Shown here piece after piece: positions 16,589-26,283 of a DNA stretch of 40,178 nt. Below the pieces are notes generated by a model. That model was not told the DNA's origin. It saw nothing but the letters and a program-made list of their open reading frames with translations, and did no database searches. The translations under genes were made by a program, and so were the position numbers. Location of the stretch: the NCBI RefSeq assembly GCF_028285745.1, contig NZ_JANQOP010000300.1:1-40178 (forward strand), written 5' to 3'. Position 1 is the stretch's first letter. Each line of letters starts with the position of its first letter. This DNA is from Acaryochloris sp. IP29b_bin.137. GTDB taxonomy: Bacteria > Cyanobacteriota > Cyanobacteriia > Thermosynechococcales > Thermosynechococcaceae.

Positions 16589-17458
16589 ATGCGTCGGTAC
16601 TTTAATTTTTTTATTCGCTGGGGAATATTAGGGGCAACCCTTATTTTTTTGATCAAGACCCTGTTGAGCCACTGGCAAGATGTCAAAGCGCTGGAATTGC
16701 AACATCAAGCTTGGTTATACGGTTGTGCTGCATTTGCGATCGCACTCTTCGCCCAACTCTGGTTAGGAGTATTGTGGTGCTGGATTTTAGCGGCTTTCAA
16801 ACATCCACTCCCCAAACGCTGGGCCATTATCACTTTTCTTAGACATACCCCCGCTAAATATATTCCTGGCAGTGTGTGGCATTTATATGGTCAGGTCAAA
16901 GCCGCCCAGAAAAAAGGCTTAGGGCTGGAGTTAGCGACGCTCAGTGTTTTGTTAGAACCGCTCTTTGTCATTGCGGGGGCTATGGGATTGGCTTTATGGA
17001 ATACGCCCTACGCTCTTTTACTTGGAGCCTTACTGGGCGTTATTTTGCTTATCCTTCACCCTCGAGTTCTCAACTTTTTGTGGCAACAGGTGCGCAAACT
17101 CAAAGGCAAACAGGTGAGTGGGATACAGATGCAATATTATCCACTACGAGTTTTGTTTGGCGCAATCCTATTTATGGTGTTACGAGGAATCATTTTTATT
17201 CTGATTGTTTTGGCCTTTACCCCCATTAATTGGGCAGCTTTCAGTCCACTCATGAGTGGTTTTAGTATGGCTTGGCTGCTCAGCTTAGTCATTCCCACCC
17301 CTGCAGGCATGGGGGTATTTGAAGCGTCGGCGATTGATATTTTGCATCCTTACCTTTCACCTGGGTTACTGTTAGCGGCAGTCGCCATCTATCGATTCGT
17401 GAACGTGGGGGCTGAGATGATGGGGGCAGGGTGCGCTTACTTGCTTAAGGACGGATAA
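16589..17458 (+). CDS. AglD/MprF-flippase-like integral membrane protein (UPF0104)
   Basis: A 289-residue protein with about seven to eight membrane helices, resembling the lysylphosphatidylglycerol synthase transmembrane region family (UPF0104/AglD). Visible family marks are FLRHTPAKYIPGSVWH near 85-100, the PTPAGMGVFEA segment near 240, and YRFVNVGAE near 265. Relatives move or modify lipid-linked molecules. No substrate can be assigned here. It ends 82 bases before the probable start of the thioesterase gene. The start MRRYFNFFIR has an AGGAAGAGG ribosome site just upstream. A HIP1 copy lies at 16736. Confidence 0.8.
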   Translation: MRRYFNFFIRWGILGATLIFLIKTLLSHWQDVKALELQHQAWLYGCAAFAIALFAQLWLGVLWCWILAAFKHPLPKRWAIITFLRHTPAKYIPGSVWHLYGQVKAAQKKGLGLELATLSVLLEPLFVIAGAMGLALWNTPYALLLGALLGVILLILHPRVLNFLWQQVRKLKGKQVSGIQMQYYPLRVLFGAILFMVLRGIIFILIVLAFTPINWAAFSPLMSGFSMAWLLSLVIPTPAGMGVFEASAIDILHPYLSPGLLLAAVAIYRFVNVGAEMMGAGCAYLLKDG

Positions 17459-17540
17459 GACTTAAATTTTTTCCACAGTGAGGCAATACTTTCTGATCGA
17501 GAGGGGACCTTCTATGTCTATCCTCTTAATATTCAGTATT

Positions 17541-17966
17541 ATGCAATCGCCCATGTACACTCGCACCGTCCGTCTCCAAGATACCGATGCCGCAGGAGTA
17601 GTCTATTTCACCAGCGCACTGGATATCTGCCACGAAGCCTTTGAAGATTCACTGATGGGAGCGGGGATGGATATTCGCACCTTTTTCAGTAATCCTGATA
17701 TTGCTACCCCGATTGTCCATGCGGATATTGATTTTCTAAAACCTAGCTTTTGTGGCGATCAGTTAATGCTTCAACTCAGCACCCATCAACTGGCAGAGGA
17801 TGAGTTTGAGGTTCGCTACAACATTACGGCAGTGAATAAAGGGGAACGACTGATTGCCAAAGCGACGATTCGGCATGTGTGCATTAATCCCATTAATCGC
17901 CAACGCCAACCGCTACCAGAAGAATTGGTGACATGGATTCAGCGATGGAGTTTAGCGATGAGCTGA
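17541..17966 (+). CDS. Hotdog-fold acyl-CoA thioesterase, probable DHNA-CoA thioesterase
   Basis: About 141 residues with the 4-hydroxybenzoyl-CoA thioesterase signature: YTRTVRLQDTDAAGVVYF, where the Asp after T-D is catalytic, then FLKPSFCGD and the closing CINPINRQRQPLP. Cyanobacterial members of this type (Slr0204-like) hydrolyse 1,4-dihydroxy-2-naphthoyl-CoA in phylloquinone synthesis, and this is the likely role. The start is uncertain: ATG at 17514 has a GAGAGGGGA site upstream but gives extra hydrophobic residues (MSILLIFS), and 17553 is also possible. I chose 17541 because the length fits the family. Confidence 0.85.
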   Translation: MQSPMYTRTVRLQDTDAAGVVYFTSALDICHEAFEDSLMGAGMDIRTFFSNPDIATPIVHADIDFLKPSFCGDQLMLQLSTHQLAEDEFEVRYNITAVNKGERLIAKATIRHVCINPINRQRQPLPEELVTWIQRWSLAMS

Positions 17967-18087
17967 ATCCTGATTAAATTTGATCTGTGTGATAGCGTAG
18001 CACCCAATCCCACGCTTTGCTATAGGCTCAGCATCATTACCCTTGGTTGGGAATATCACCTCTGACTTGATGGAATCTTGTTTTAAT

Positions 18088-19608
18088 TCAACGATTGGCA
18101 CTTAATAAATAATTTAATCTGGCATAGCTCTGAAGAGGATACAGTTTAGATTGAGAGGAGGTTAACTCGGCCAGTGTTGAAGTTGCCACTGCGCAACTAG
18201 GAGGCTGGTAACAACGCAAATACTCACGGAGATAAGGCAATAGTCGCAGACCATCTTCCTGGTTGCATAATAAGGAGCGACTCTGGAGAGATTGCAAGGC
18301 AGGCAAGAAATCGACTGTTGAAATGAGATCTTTGAGGACTAGTGCTTCATAAAGTTGATCTAAGGTGACGGTGCCTGTCTCTGACGCAATACAGTTAACG
18401 ATTTGCTGTTCAGAAAGCGCTAGCCGTTGGAGCTGTTGATTCAGAAGTTGCTGGATGGTGCCAAATACGAAGTTACCTTGGTCTATCCACTTAGAAACTT
18501 GGCGATGAAATAGAGATGTGACGTTGGTAGCGGCCACTTTCAGGGCGTAAGGATTGCCACCATAGTAGGTGTGTAAGGTTGCCGCATCTGTTTGGGTTGC
18601 TTCTACCGCTTGCTGGTTTAAGAGCGAATGAGTCTCTAATGAAGATAGTCCTTGTAAATAAAGGGTTTGCACGGTGGGGTGATTGCGCAAGTTAATGCCA
18701 ATCGGTTGTTCTCGACTGGTCAGGATGACACAACTTTGATGGGGAGAATCCATTAAGTGGCGGAGGAGTTGACCATACGCTTGATGATTAGGTCGATAGC
18801 TTCCTCCCATTTGTCCCGGTTGCAAGATGGTTTCAAAATTATCCAAAACCAATAAACACCGATGGTGGCGGAAATATTGCATCAGCATTTCGATTCGGGC
18901 ATCAATGTGAGTGAACCATGCTGAAGGGTTTTGCTCATCTGTTTTAATGATGTTGGCAAAGGTGTCGGCGAAGTTTGGCGCATTGCGAAGGGAACGCCAG
19001 ATGACCTTTTGGGATTGATCTTGTAGGTGGTGAATAACTTGTTGAACTAGAGAGGTTTTGCCAATACCCGCCATTCCTAGAAGACTAATGAGTTGGGTTG
19101 GGTGTTTGCGTTCAATACTTTGTGCTGTGTGAGTTAGCCACTGGATCAAGTTTTTCTGTTCCTGTTGGCGACCTATAAAGAGTTGACCCTGATTGGAATA
19201 GAGATGGTTGCGGGCATCAGACCATGGAAGTAGACAGGCTGTTTGATCTGAGACAAGTTCAACTTTCGTAGAGTAAGCGTTGATATTGCTCTTGGCTTGT
19301 TGAGATATGGGGAAAAGACTAGCCATCTCTTCTACCTCATGACCTGAGGTTTGATTTTTCTGTTCTAGGCGACGGAACACAACATGTAGGTTCCTTTTTG
19401 TCACTTTTTGTTTCAAGGCTTGAGATAACTTTTGCCAGAGTTGATAGCCAACATGTCTGACGTAATCGGTGTCATAGCCGCAGGTTTCAGCTATTTCTTG
19501 GTATGATTTGCCCTCCCAGGATAAGCGAAAGATATCTTGGTGGAGGTTCTTGAAGTGAGAGGGATCAAGAGCTGTATCAATTAAGGCTAAGGCATCCTCA
19601 ATAGTCAT
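18088..19608 (-). CDS. STAND-type NB-ARC ATPase with vMAP-like N-terminal domain
   Basis: A 506-residue protein. Residues 1-80 resemble the vMAP/HTH-like N-terminal domain common in cyanobacterial NB-ARC proteins (SWEGKSYQEIAETCGY, LWQKLS). The NTPase has Walker A GMAGIGKTS at 178-186, Walker B CLLVLDNFE at 251-259, and the TSREQP sensor near 310. The helical ARC region follows up to about 470. The usual C-terminal sensor repeats (WD40 or TPR) are missing, and the protein stops soon after. The following 120 bases contain no repeat remnant that I can read. STAND proteins act as switches in signalling and in phage defence, but no defence gene is adjacent. Start chosen at MTIEDAL, as in homologues. 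An upstream ATG at 19665 would add 19 hydrophobic residues. Confidence 0.85.
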   Translation of the reverse strand: MTIEDALALIDTALDPSHFKNLHQDIFRLSWEGKSYQEIAETCGYDTDYVRHVGYQLWQKLSQALKQKVTKRNLHVVFRRLEQKNQTSGHEVEEMASLFPISQQAKSNINAYSTKVELVSDQTACLLPWSDARNHLYSNQGQLFIGRQQEQKNLIQWLTHTAQSIERKHPTQLISLLGMAGIGKTSLVQQVIHHLQDQSQKVIWRSLRNAPNFADTFANIIKTDEQNPSAWFTHIDARIEMLMQYFRHHRCLLVLDNFETILQPGQMGGSYRPNHQAYGQLLRHLMDSPHQSCVILTSREQPIGINLRNHPTVQTLYLQGLSSLETHSLLNQQAVEATQTDAATLHTYYGGNPYALKVAATNVTSLFHRQVSKWIDQGNFVFGTIQQLLNQQLQRLALSEQQIVNCIASETGTVTLDQLYEALVLKDLISTVDFLPALQSLQSRSLLCNQEDGLRLLPYLREYLRCYQPPSCAVATSTLAELTSSQSKLYPLQSYARLNYLLSANR

Positions 19609-20148
19609 TCGTTGTTGTCTGCACAAGTAGAGTATTCCAACAAGACCAGATGTAATTAAGATCACATCCTTCTGTACTAACTATCAGTTCTTAGTATCAG
19701 ATTTATGCAAAATTGATAGTAGTGAGATATTTCTTTGAGTGCCAAAGAAAATTCAATCTGATAGTAGAACGAATCCCCTAATCCATGCAGACATTTTTTC
19801 GAGCCATTTTTCTAAATATATCTTCATGTTAAATAAGTCACTTTTTAACACTGTCATATAGCGAAACTAAGTTGTACCTTTATGTAAAAGTTCTATCAAT
19901 TTCTAAATGGCGTACTGGAATAATTGAAAAATTATAAATTCATATAGAGCTATTACGGAAAAATATTGAAGTTTTCGAGAATCACAAGAACAAAATTTTA
20001 TCTCAAAAAAAATAGACTAAATACCTTATTTATACCTATTAGTACTCATGAGATATTGAATATGATTTAAGTTTAGGATTTTCTCAGTACATTAAATTTT
20101 ATTTTTAAGTTTGTCGTCTGAAATAAAGTGAAAGCCAAGGTGAGTCAT
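19609..20148. other. 540-base AT-rich intergenic region
   Basis: A divergent spacer between the STAND ATPase and the secretin-like gene. No gene is visible. TTTCTTTG at 19730-19737 and CAAAGAAA at 19743-19750 make an 8-bp inverted repeat with a five-base loop, near two copies of TGATAGTAG (about 19714 and 19759), a possible regulatory site for the ATPase gene. The right half is very AT-rich. AAGGTGA at 20137-20143 is the ribosome site for the next gene. Confidence 0.4.
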
Positions 20149-22236
20149 ATGAATTATAAATCAATCACTATTTCTATCTTACTTAGCACAATTACTTGTC
20201 TAGGAGCAAACTCATCCACATATGCAGTTGATGGAGAAGATTTTGTAACTGCAGAACAAGAGGTAACAACTTCAAGGCCAGCTAACTCTAAACCAGATGG
20301 AGATACAACGCCAAAACCTTTAGCATCTACTACTAATTCTCAATCAGAAACAGATTGCAACAATTTAGAATTAGATCCCAAAAAACTGAAAAGTAAAAGA
20401 GTTGAGTTGTTCTACTATCGAAATGCTAATAATATTATTTCTATATTGAATAAGCTTCCTATTAAAAAACTTAAAGGTTGTGCCACGGAGCTACCTTTAA
20501 ATGCACCGGCAGCTAACGCAGGAGTAGGGCGTGGAGGTGGAAACGTCATATTACTATACGGCACACAAGAATATATCGATAGAACTCACAGATTGATTAC
20601 CGCTCTTGATCTCCCCCTTACTGGCATTAATTTACAGTTATGGGGTATACAAGTCTCAAGCAACAAGCCAGAAAAATTAGCTGAAGCAATGACTAAAGTG
20701 CGTGGAGAAATAGACCAAACACAACAATTTATTCGAGATTCTTTCAGTTTGTTGCAACAATTCACTGTTGATAAATTAGAGGACCATTCCAATTTTGAGA
20801 ATGGTTTTTTGTCTGTAGTGGAAGCAATTGGATATGAAGAATTCTTAGACCCTTCCCGCAGATTATCACTACTAGATGTCATTGTTATTGGGAATTTTGT
20901 TAAAGATCCTGTCACATACTACGAAGAACTATACGAAAAATTCAACGAGCTTCAGAATAATCCAAAATATCAGCAATATTTTGCTGATGCTCAAGAAGCA
21001 GGATATTATCCATTTAATAGATTTCTGCATTCCCGTGGATTTACCTTTCAATGTCCACCAGAACATCAAATTAAATCGATAAAGACAGATAAGGAAAAAT
21101 GCAAAGTAGCATGGAAATTAAATCCAAGAAAGACAGCACAAGGAGAAAATCTAGTTCTTAAGCTAGCACTAAAAAGACGGAAAGCTATCTTAGAATTTGC
21201 TTTTCAGTATGCAAACTTCGTTTCAAATCCAGACTCTTTTAATTTTGAAAGACTGTCAAAGACTGCCGATGCTGTTAATACCGAATTACAAGATATGTCT
21301 AATGTAATCCAGAAAGACATTAGCGAATTCTATACTAGACCAACGCTAGCTAAGATTCAAAAAGTAGTTCGTAAGACAAAAAAAGTGACTTTCGCACAAG
21401 TCGGTAGAAATACAGTCTCTAGTTTGAACGGAGTTTCAACATTTATTAACTCCAAATCTAATAATGTTTTTCAAGTTGCCGAATCACAAGATGCTCATGA
21501 ATTATTGACAAGAGCTAAAAGTCTTCAAGGGCTTGTACCAGAAGCTTTGGGGCTACCAAACGCTGCTGCACTCACTAATTCTGGTGTACCAGCATCTCAA
21601 CTATTAGGGCTTGCGGTTGCATTAACTGAACAAAGAATTAAACCTGTTGAAGCACAAACAGGAACTAGCTTGACCGTTACACCTGGTATACTCCGTAATC
21701 TCACTTCAGCTGAACTAAATCTACATTTAATAGTTGCTGATCCAAAATTTACTCCAACTGGTGATAATGGAAGTTCGAAACCACAAATTTCAAGAGTGGG
21801 TGTGCAAGAGGTAATTACTACTGTTTACACTCAAGCTGTAGACTTTTTTGACCTTTCAACCTTTACACACCAAGCAACATTAGATGGAGGACGGTTTCGT
21901 ATTCCAGTTATAGGCCACCTATGGCATGCTATATTTGGTGGAATTCCAGGACTTGGTGATCTATTTAGCTTCTCTAGAGGTAATCAAAATGTATTTCATG
22001 AAAGTCTATTATTGACAAATTCATTTATCATCCCAACACCATTAGGGATTGGCCAGAATTTTCCAATTGTCTCTCAAGAAGCTAGAGGTAAATACTCACT
22101 AGAACCAAATGAATCGGCTGGAACAATTCCATTTTGTAAGACTCAATTTCAACTAACAGAGTATTTGAACCTTATAGCACCAACTCCAATAGGAGCTTCA
22201 CAGCATATAGAAGCCCCTTGCAGGGAATTCAGATAG
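20149..22236 (+). CDS. AT-rich secretin-like secreted protein
   Basis: A 695-residue protein with a signal peptide (MNYKSITIS, hydrophobic core, cleavage near STYAVDG). After a Thr/Ser-rich stretch, residues 84-157 look like a secretin short N-domain (RVELFYYRNANNIISILNKL, NVILLYGTQEYIDR, ALDLPLTG). Near the C-terminus (about 580-635) RIPVIGHLW, GIPGLGDLF and ESLLLTNSFIIPT match the last strands of the GspD/PilQ secretin pore, with the order PVIG...IPGLGDLF...ESLL...IPT. The middle 400 residues are poorly conserved and helical. The usual secretin beta-barrel region is only partly recognisable. Base composition is visibly more AT-rich than ilvD or pdxH, suggesting transfer. No pilus or type II genes lie nearby. 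AAGGTGA precedes the chosen start. A GTG at 20128 is less likely. Confidence 0.7.
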   Translation: MNYKSITISILLSTITCLGANSSTYAVDGEDFVTAEQEVTTSRPANSKPDGDTTPKPLASTTNSQSETDCNNLELDPKKLKSKRVELFYYRNANNIISILNKLPIKKLKGCATELPLNAPAANAGVGRGGGNVILLYGTQEYIDRTHRLITALDLPLTGINLQLWGIQVSSNKPEKLAEAMTKVRGEIDQTQQFIRDSFSLLQQFTVDKLEDHSNFENGFLSVVEAIGYEEFLDPSRRLSLLDVIVIGNFVKDPVTYYEELYEKFNELQNNPKYQQYFADAQEAGYYPFNRFLHSRGFTFQCPPEHQIKSIKTDKEKCKVAWKLNPRKTAQGENLVLKLALKRRKAILEFAFQYANFVSNPDSFNFERLSKTADAVNTELQDMSNVIQKDISEFYTRPTLAKIQKVVRKTKKVTFAQVGRNTVSSLNGVSTFINSKSNNVFQVAESQDAHELLTRAKSLQGLVPEALGLPNAAALTNSGVPASQLLGLAVALTEQRIKPVEAQTGTSLTVTPGILRNLTSAELNLHLIVADPKFTPTGDNGSSKPQISRVGVQEVITTVYTQAVDFFDLSTFTHQATLDGGRFRIPVIGHLWHAIFGGIPGLGDLFSFSRGNQNVFHESLLLTNSFIIPTPLGIGQNFPIVSQEARGKYSLEPNESAGTIPFCKTQFQLTEYLNLIAPTPIGASQHIEAPCREFR

Positions 22237-22756
22237 TCTTAATATTAGTTTTAGTATTACTTATAAATTTCAAATGGAATAATTCTTACATCACTGTAGC
22301 GCTAGTTCAAGATTTAAGTTTGCCATACAATTTGTTAACTCTGAGATGGCATCAAATTTGGGAATGGAATAACTGTTGTGATATATGACTTTAGAAATTA
22401 GAAAATCAAAAATATTTTTTTATATTAACTATATTAAAAATAGACACTAAAAAAACTATTTGTAATTATTTTTAGATTACAGAATGAATTAAATAATCCT
22501 CTAAATCTCAATAATTAGAAAGGTATAATATTTAATATCAAATAACTATTTATCTCCAGTTTATTTATTCTATTAATTCGTAAATTTTATGGATATAGAA
22601 ACTGAAATGAGTTGCGAAAATTATTTTCTACCTAAATTGGCATAGACAAAGATTTTGCTTCCATAAATAAGTTTACATTGCTATATGATGAGATTTTTTT
22701 AATCTACATATTTTTACCTCTTTTGTTGAAAAAGAAACATTTTTATGAGGTCTGAC
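22237..22756. other. 520-base AT-rich intergenic region
   Basis: A strongly AT-rich spacer between two plus-strand genes. No ORF, tRNA or clear repeat is seen. GAGG at 22747-22750 is the ribosome site for the membrane-protein gene. Confidence 0.4.
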
Positions 22757-23443
22757 ATGGCAGAAAGATCAACAAAACTCAAATCGACAACAATAACAAC
22801 AAAAAACAACATTTTTGACTATAGAACCCTTAGACTAATAATTGGTTTAATAGCCTGCTTGTTACCTATTGTTGTTAGTTTCTTCTCCTCACAGACACTT
22901 GCATCTATTAGTGCCTCATACTATACAGAAGGTCGTGATTGGTTTGTAGGATTACTCTTTATTGTCGGTAGTTTTTTATTAGCCTACAATGGCCATACGC
23001 GAAAACAATTAGTGGCTAGTAAAATCGCAGCCTTTGCTGCCATTGGTATTGCTATTTTCCCAACTGCTTGTGAGAAATGTGAAGCAGGCTTTATATCCAC
23101 TCTGCACTACATCTCTGCAGCCATCCTCTTTTCAATTTTGGCTTATTTCTGTCTAGGACCATTTAGAAAAAAATTTAAAGGGGAAATTAGCAATAAACAA
23201 AGTCGTCGGAACACTCTTTATCTAATTTGCGGAATAGTGATGATAATTTGCATGCTGGGTATGGCTATTGCAAATTTTGCTCTTCCAGTTGAATTGGTAG
23301 CTAGGCTGAGATTGATATATTGGGGTGAAGCAATTGGCCTCGGCGCATTTGGTGTTGCATGGTTTGTCTCCGGAAAAGCATTACCATTTTTTGCCGACCC
23401 CAGCGAACGCTTGAAGTTAGAGAAAGCCTTAGCCCCTAGGTGA
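22757..23443 (+). CDS. Conserved multi-pass membrane protein of unknown function
   Basis: A 228-residue protein with about six membrane helices and charged ends. I recognise only that it resembles a family of DUF998-like hypothetical membrane proteins: SISASYYTEGRDWFVG, a block AIFPTACEKC with two Cys near residue 105, and HYISAAILF are its best-conserved-looking parts. The paired Cys (near 108 and 111) face a loop and could bind metal or form a disulfide. The N-terminal 25 residues are polar (many Thr, Lys, Asn). The start is chosen because GAGG lies six bases upstream. The gene is AT-rich like its upstream neighbour. No function is proposed. Confidence 0.75.
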   Translation: MAERSTKLKSTTITTKNNIFDYRTLRLIIGLIACLLPIVVSFFSSQTLASISASYYTEGRDWFVGLLFIVGSFLLAYNGHTRKQLVASKIAAFAAIGIAIFPTACEKCEAGFISTLHYISAAILFSILAYFCLGPFRKKFKGEISNKQSRRNTLYLICGIVMIICMLGMAIANFALPVELVARLRLIYWGEAIGLGAFGVAWFVSGKALPFFADPSERLKLEKALAPR

Positions 23444-23464
23444 TTTTAATTGTCTTACCTTTCT

Positions 23465-23497
23465 AGTTAGGAGAGGAGTACTTCTCCTCTCCTAACT
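23465..23497. terminator. Long perfect hairpin between convergent genes
   Basis: AGTTAGGAGAGGAG and its exact complement form a 14-bp perfect stem around a five-base loop. It lies between the convergent membrane-protein and ilvD genes. There is no long T-run on either side, so stopping transcription in both directions by hairpin strength is inferred. Confidence 0.75.
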
Positions 23498-23531
23498 ACT
23501 GCCTTTAATAGTGAGTAACTAAAACTTGACT

Positions 23532-25217
23532 TTAGAAGATGTCAAAATCAGTTACTGCGCCAATACTACTAGACGATACCAGCTTGGCATATTTCGCCAA
23601 AACTCCTTTGATATATAGAGGCTGAGGTTTTTCCCACTTAGCCTTCCGCGTCTCCAGTTCCTGATCAGACACATGTACCTCCAACTTTCGGGCATGGGCA
23701 TCAATCGTAATCATATCCCCCTCCTGCACCAGGGCAATCGTTCCCCCCACCGCAGCTTCCGGGGCTACATGCCCGACCACCATGCCGTAAGTTCCACCGG
23801 AAAAGCGGCCATCCGTAATCAATCCCACTGAGTTCCCCAAACCTGCGCCAATAATCGCAGATGTGGGTGCTAGCATCTCTCGCATCCCAGGGCCGCCCTT
23901 CGGCCCTTCATACCGCACTACGATGATATCATTGGCCTGAATTTTACCTGCCAAAATCGCATCCAAGCAAGCCTCTTCCGATTCAAACACGCGGGCTGGA
24001 CCCGTAATTTGAGGATTTTTAATGCCCGTGATTTTGGCAACCGCTCCTTCCGTGGCCAGGTTACCCCGGAGTATAGCGAGGTGGCCTTGTTTATACATGG
24101 GATTGTCCCAAGGCCGAATCACATCCTGATTGGGGGACGGCTCTGATGGCACATCCGCCAACTGCTCAGCCACGGTTTTACCCGTGATCGTTAGGGCATC
24201 ACCGTGGAGGAGACCCTGCTCCAACAACATTTTCATTACCAAAGGAATACCACCCGCCTTGTGGAGATCCGTGGCAACGTAGCGTCCCGACGGTTTGAGA
24301 TCGCAGATCACCGGGACTTTGGCCCGGATGGTTTCAAAGTCATCGAGGGTGAGGGGATCTCCCGCCGCACGAGAAATAGCTAGTAAGTGAAGGACGGCAT
24401 TAGTCGAGCCACCGACAGCCATGATCACAGAAATGGCATTTTCAAAGGCTTTGCGGGTCAGAATATCGCGGGGTAAGATTTGCTGGCGAATCGCCTCCAC
24501 TAAAACCGCCGCCGACTGCTCTGCACTTTCGGCTTTTTCCTCATCTTCCGCTGCCATCGTCGAGGAATACATCAGGCTCATGCCCATGGCTTCAAAGGCA
24601 GACGACATGGTATTGGCTGTATACATGCCGCCGCAAGATCCAGCACCGGGGCAGGCATGTTTCTCCACTGCCGTTAACTGTGCTTTATCAATCCGTCCCG
24701 CACTGTACTCCCCAACGGCTTCAAAGGCGCTGACGACGGTGAGGTCTTTACCGTTCAAATGACCCGGTTTGATCGTACCGCCGTAGACAAAGATGGCAGG
24801 AATATTCATTCGGGCCATGGCGAGCATAGCACCCGGCATATTTTTATCACAGCCGCCAATGGCTAACACCCCATCCATACTCTGGCCCATACAGGCGGTT
24901 TCGATGGAGTCTGCAATCACTTCCCGGGAGACCAAGGAATATTTCATCCCTTCTGTGCCCATGGAAATACCGTCGCTGATAGTGATGGTGCCGAACTTCT
25001 GAGGCATGGCTCCTGCCGTTCTGATCCGAGCCTCGGCCCGAGTGGCTAGGGCGTCTATGCCCATATTGCAGGGGGTAATCGTACTGAAGCCGTTGGCGAG
25101 TCCGACAATCGGCTTGGTAAAATCATCATCACCAAAGCCCACAGCCCGAAGCATAGCTCGGTTGGGGGCTCGTTGAACGCCTTGGGTAACAGCTTGACTG
25201 TTGCGATTGTCAGACAT
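23532..25217 (-). CDS. ilvD: Dihydroxy-acid dehydratase
   Basis: A 561-residue enzyme that dehydrates 2,3-dihydroxy acids in valine, isoleucine, leucine and pantothenate synthesis. The cluster cysteines are present at 50 (ITPCNMG), 123 (GGCDKNMPG) and 195 ([14 protein letters not shown]), the set seen in the [2Fe-2S] type that resists oxygen in photosynthetic organisms. The C-terminal active-site region [14 protein letters not shown] is intact. Length is normal and the start MSDNRNSQ is the clear choice. Its 5' end faces lepB across 388 bases, so the genes have separate promoters. Confidence 0.97.
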   Translation of the reverse strand: MSDNRNSQAVTQGVQRAPNRAMLRAVGFGDDDFTKPIVGLANGFSTITPCNMGIDALATRAEARIRTAGAMPQKFGTITISDGISMGTEGMKYSLVSREVIADSIETACMGQSMDGVLAIGGCDKNMPGAMLAMARMNIPAIFVYGGTIKPGHLNGKDLTVVSAFEAVGEYSAGRIDKAQLTAVEKHACPGAGSCGGMYTANTMSSAFEAMGMSLMYSSTMAAEDEEKAESAEQSAAVLVEAIRQQILPRDILTRKAFENAISVIMAVGGSTNAVLHLLAISRAAGDPLTLDDFETIRAKVPVICDLKPSGRYVATDLHKAGGIPLVMKMLLEQGLLHGDALTITGKTVAEQLADVPSEPSPNQDVIRPWDNPMYKQGHLAILRGNLATEGAVAKITGIKNPQITGPARVFESEEACLDAILAGKIQANDIIVVRYEGPKGGPGMREMLAPTSAIIGAGLGNSVGLITDGRFSGGTYGMVVGHVAPEAAVGGTIALVQEGDMITIDAHARKLEVHVSDQELETRKAKWEKPQPLYIKGVLAKYAKLVSSSSIGAVTDFDIF

Positions 25218-25605
25218 GGGGTCTCTTCTTTATTAGATTCGGATTCGGACGTCAGAGAAGGCAACGATTACACCAGGGCTGGATCAAACTCGGCATGGAA
25301 CCATCAATCTTTCTCAACTGTCTATTGTCTCAGAATCAATGTTGTGTGGGAAGCGACACCCTGAGTCCCCTGGATGGGCGACTTTCCTATATTGCATCTC
25401 GTTCTTGACTTCCAGTTGTTCGGACAAGCCGTCTGTCGCTCCTGGCCAGTCTAGGGGGTGGGAGTCCTGCAATGGAACAGTTGTTGATTGGGCACCAGAG
25501 TTGACCCGGCGGGATTGTGTTATAACTCAATTTACTGGGAAAACTGATTCGTAAGGCATTTCCACTCCTATCCCTATCGTTCAAGGCCTGCACCGTTCAA
25601 CCTCT
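25218..25605. promoter_or_regulatory. 388-base divergent spacer between ilvD and lepB
   Basis: It must carry promoters for both genes. TTGACC at 25501 and TATAAC at 25521 lie upstream of lepB, but are only 14 bases apart, short for a standard sigma70 promoter, so this is weak. Short ORFs on either strand do not look like genes. Confidence 0.3.
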
Positions 25606-26280
25606 ATGACGCAACCCCAACCGCCTGAGCTGCAACAATCGAAACAACCAGAAGAATCTTGGTGGGTGGAAGCAGCCAAGACGGTTGGCCTCAGTTTACT
25701 GTTAGCGTTTGGTATTCGCACCTTTGTGGCAGAAGCTCGGTTTATTCCGTCAGGGTCGATGGAGCCGACATTGCAAATTCACGATCGCTTAATTATCGAC
25801 AAAGTCACCTACCGCTTTCGCGATCCAGAACGAGGCGATATCGTCGTGTTTAACCCAACAGAGTCCTTAAAGCGAGCTAACTTTCAAGAAGCATTTATTA
25901 AACGGATAATTGGTATTCCCGGCGACCGGGTTGAGATAAAAAATGGGATTGTGTGGGTCAACCATCAGCCGATTAAAGAAAACTACACCGCCGAGGGGGT
26001 TACCAGTAGTCCTAGTGCCGAGCATTGCCGCAATAATTTTGTCACTGCAGATATCGATAGCACGCCCATTGAGCCGCCCGTTCCCGTCTTTCTGGATAAG
26101 CCCCGCACAATTCCAGATAAGCATTACCTCGTTCTAGGGGATAACCGGGGCAATAGCTACGATGGCCGCTGTTGGGGATTAGTGGCCCATGCAGATTTAG
26201 TGGGACGAGCGGTCTTCCGTTTTCTTCCCTTTGGCCGGATTGGGACTTTGCCCGCCGCTGAAGTCACGGTTAACGAATAG
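25606..26280 (+). CDS. lepB: Signal peptidase I
   Basis: A 224-residue membrane serine protease that removes signal peptides from Sec-exported proteins. One N-terminal helix (about 23-42) is followed by the catalytic box FIPSGSMEPTL with Ser51 and by the lysine box FIKRIIGIPGD with Lys99. The later motif GDNRGNSYDGRCWG (box E) is intact. Length fits cyanobacterial forms, which often occur as two paralogues, one linked to thylakoid processing. Three bases separate its stop from the stop of the convergent phytase-like gene, so transcripts likely overlap. Confidence 0.96.
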   Translation: MTQPQPPELQQSKQPEESWWVEAAKTVGLSLLLAFGIRTFVAEARFIPSGSMEPTLQIHDRLIIDKVTYRFRDPERGDIVVFNPTESLKRANFQEAFIKRIIGIPGDRVEIKNGIVWVNHQPIKENYTAEGVTSSPSAEHCRNNFVTADIDSTPIEPPVPVFLDKPRTIPDKHYLVLGDNRGNSYDGRCWGLVAHADLVGRAVFRFLPFGRIGTLPAAEVTVNE

Positions 26281-26283
26281 AAT

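Noticed and set aside
17967-18087. WD40 or TPR remnant downstream of the STAND gene
   Set aside because: All three minus-strand frames were read and none shows repeat motifs.
25501-25526. Sigma70 promoter TTGACC/TATAAC for lepB
   Set aside because: The spacing of 14 bases is too short to trust, so it is noted only as weak.
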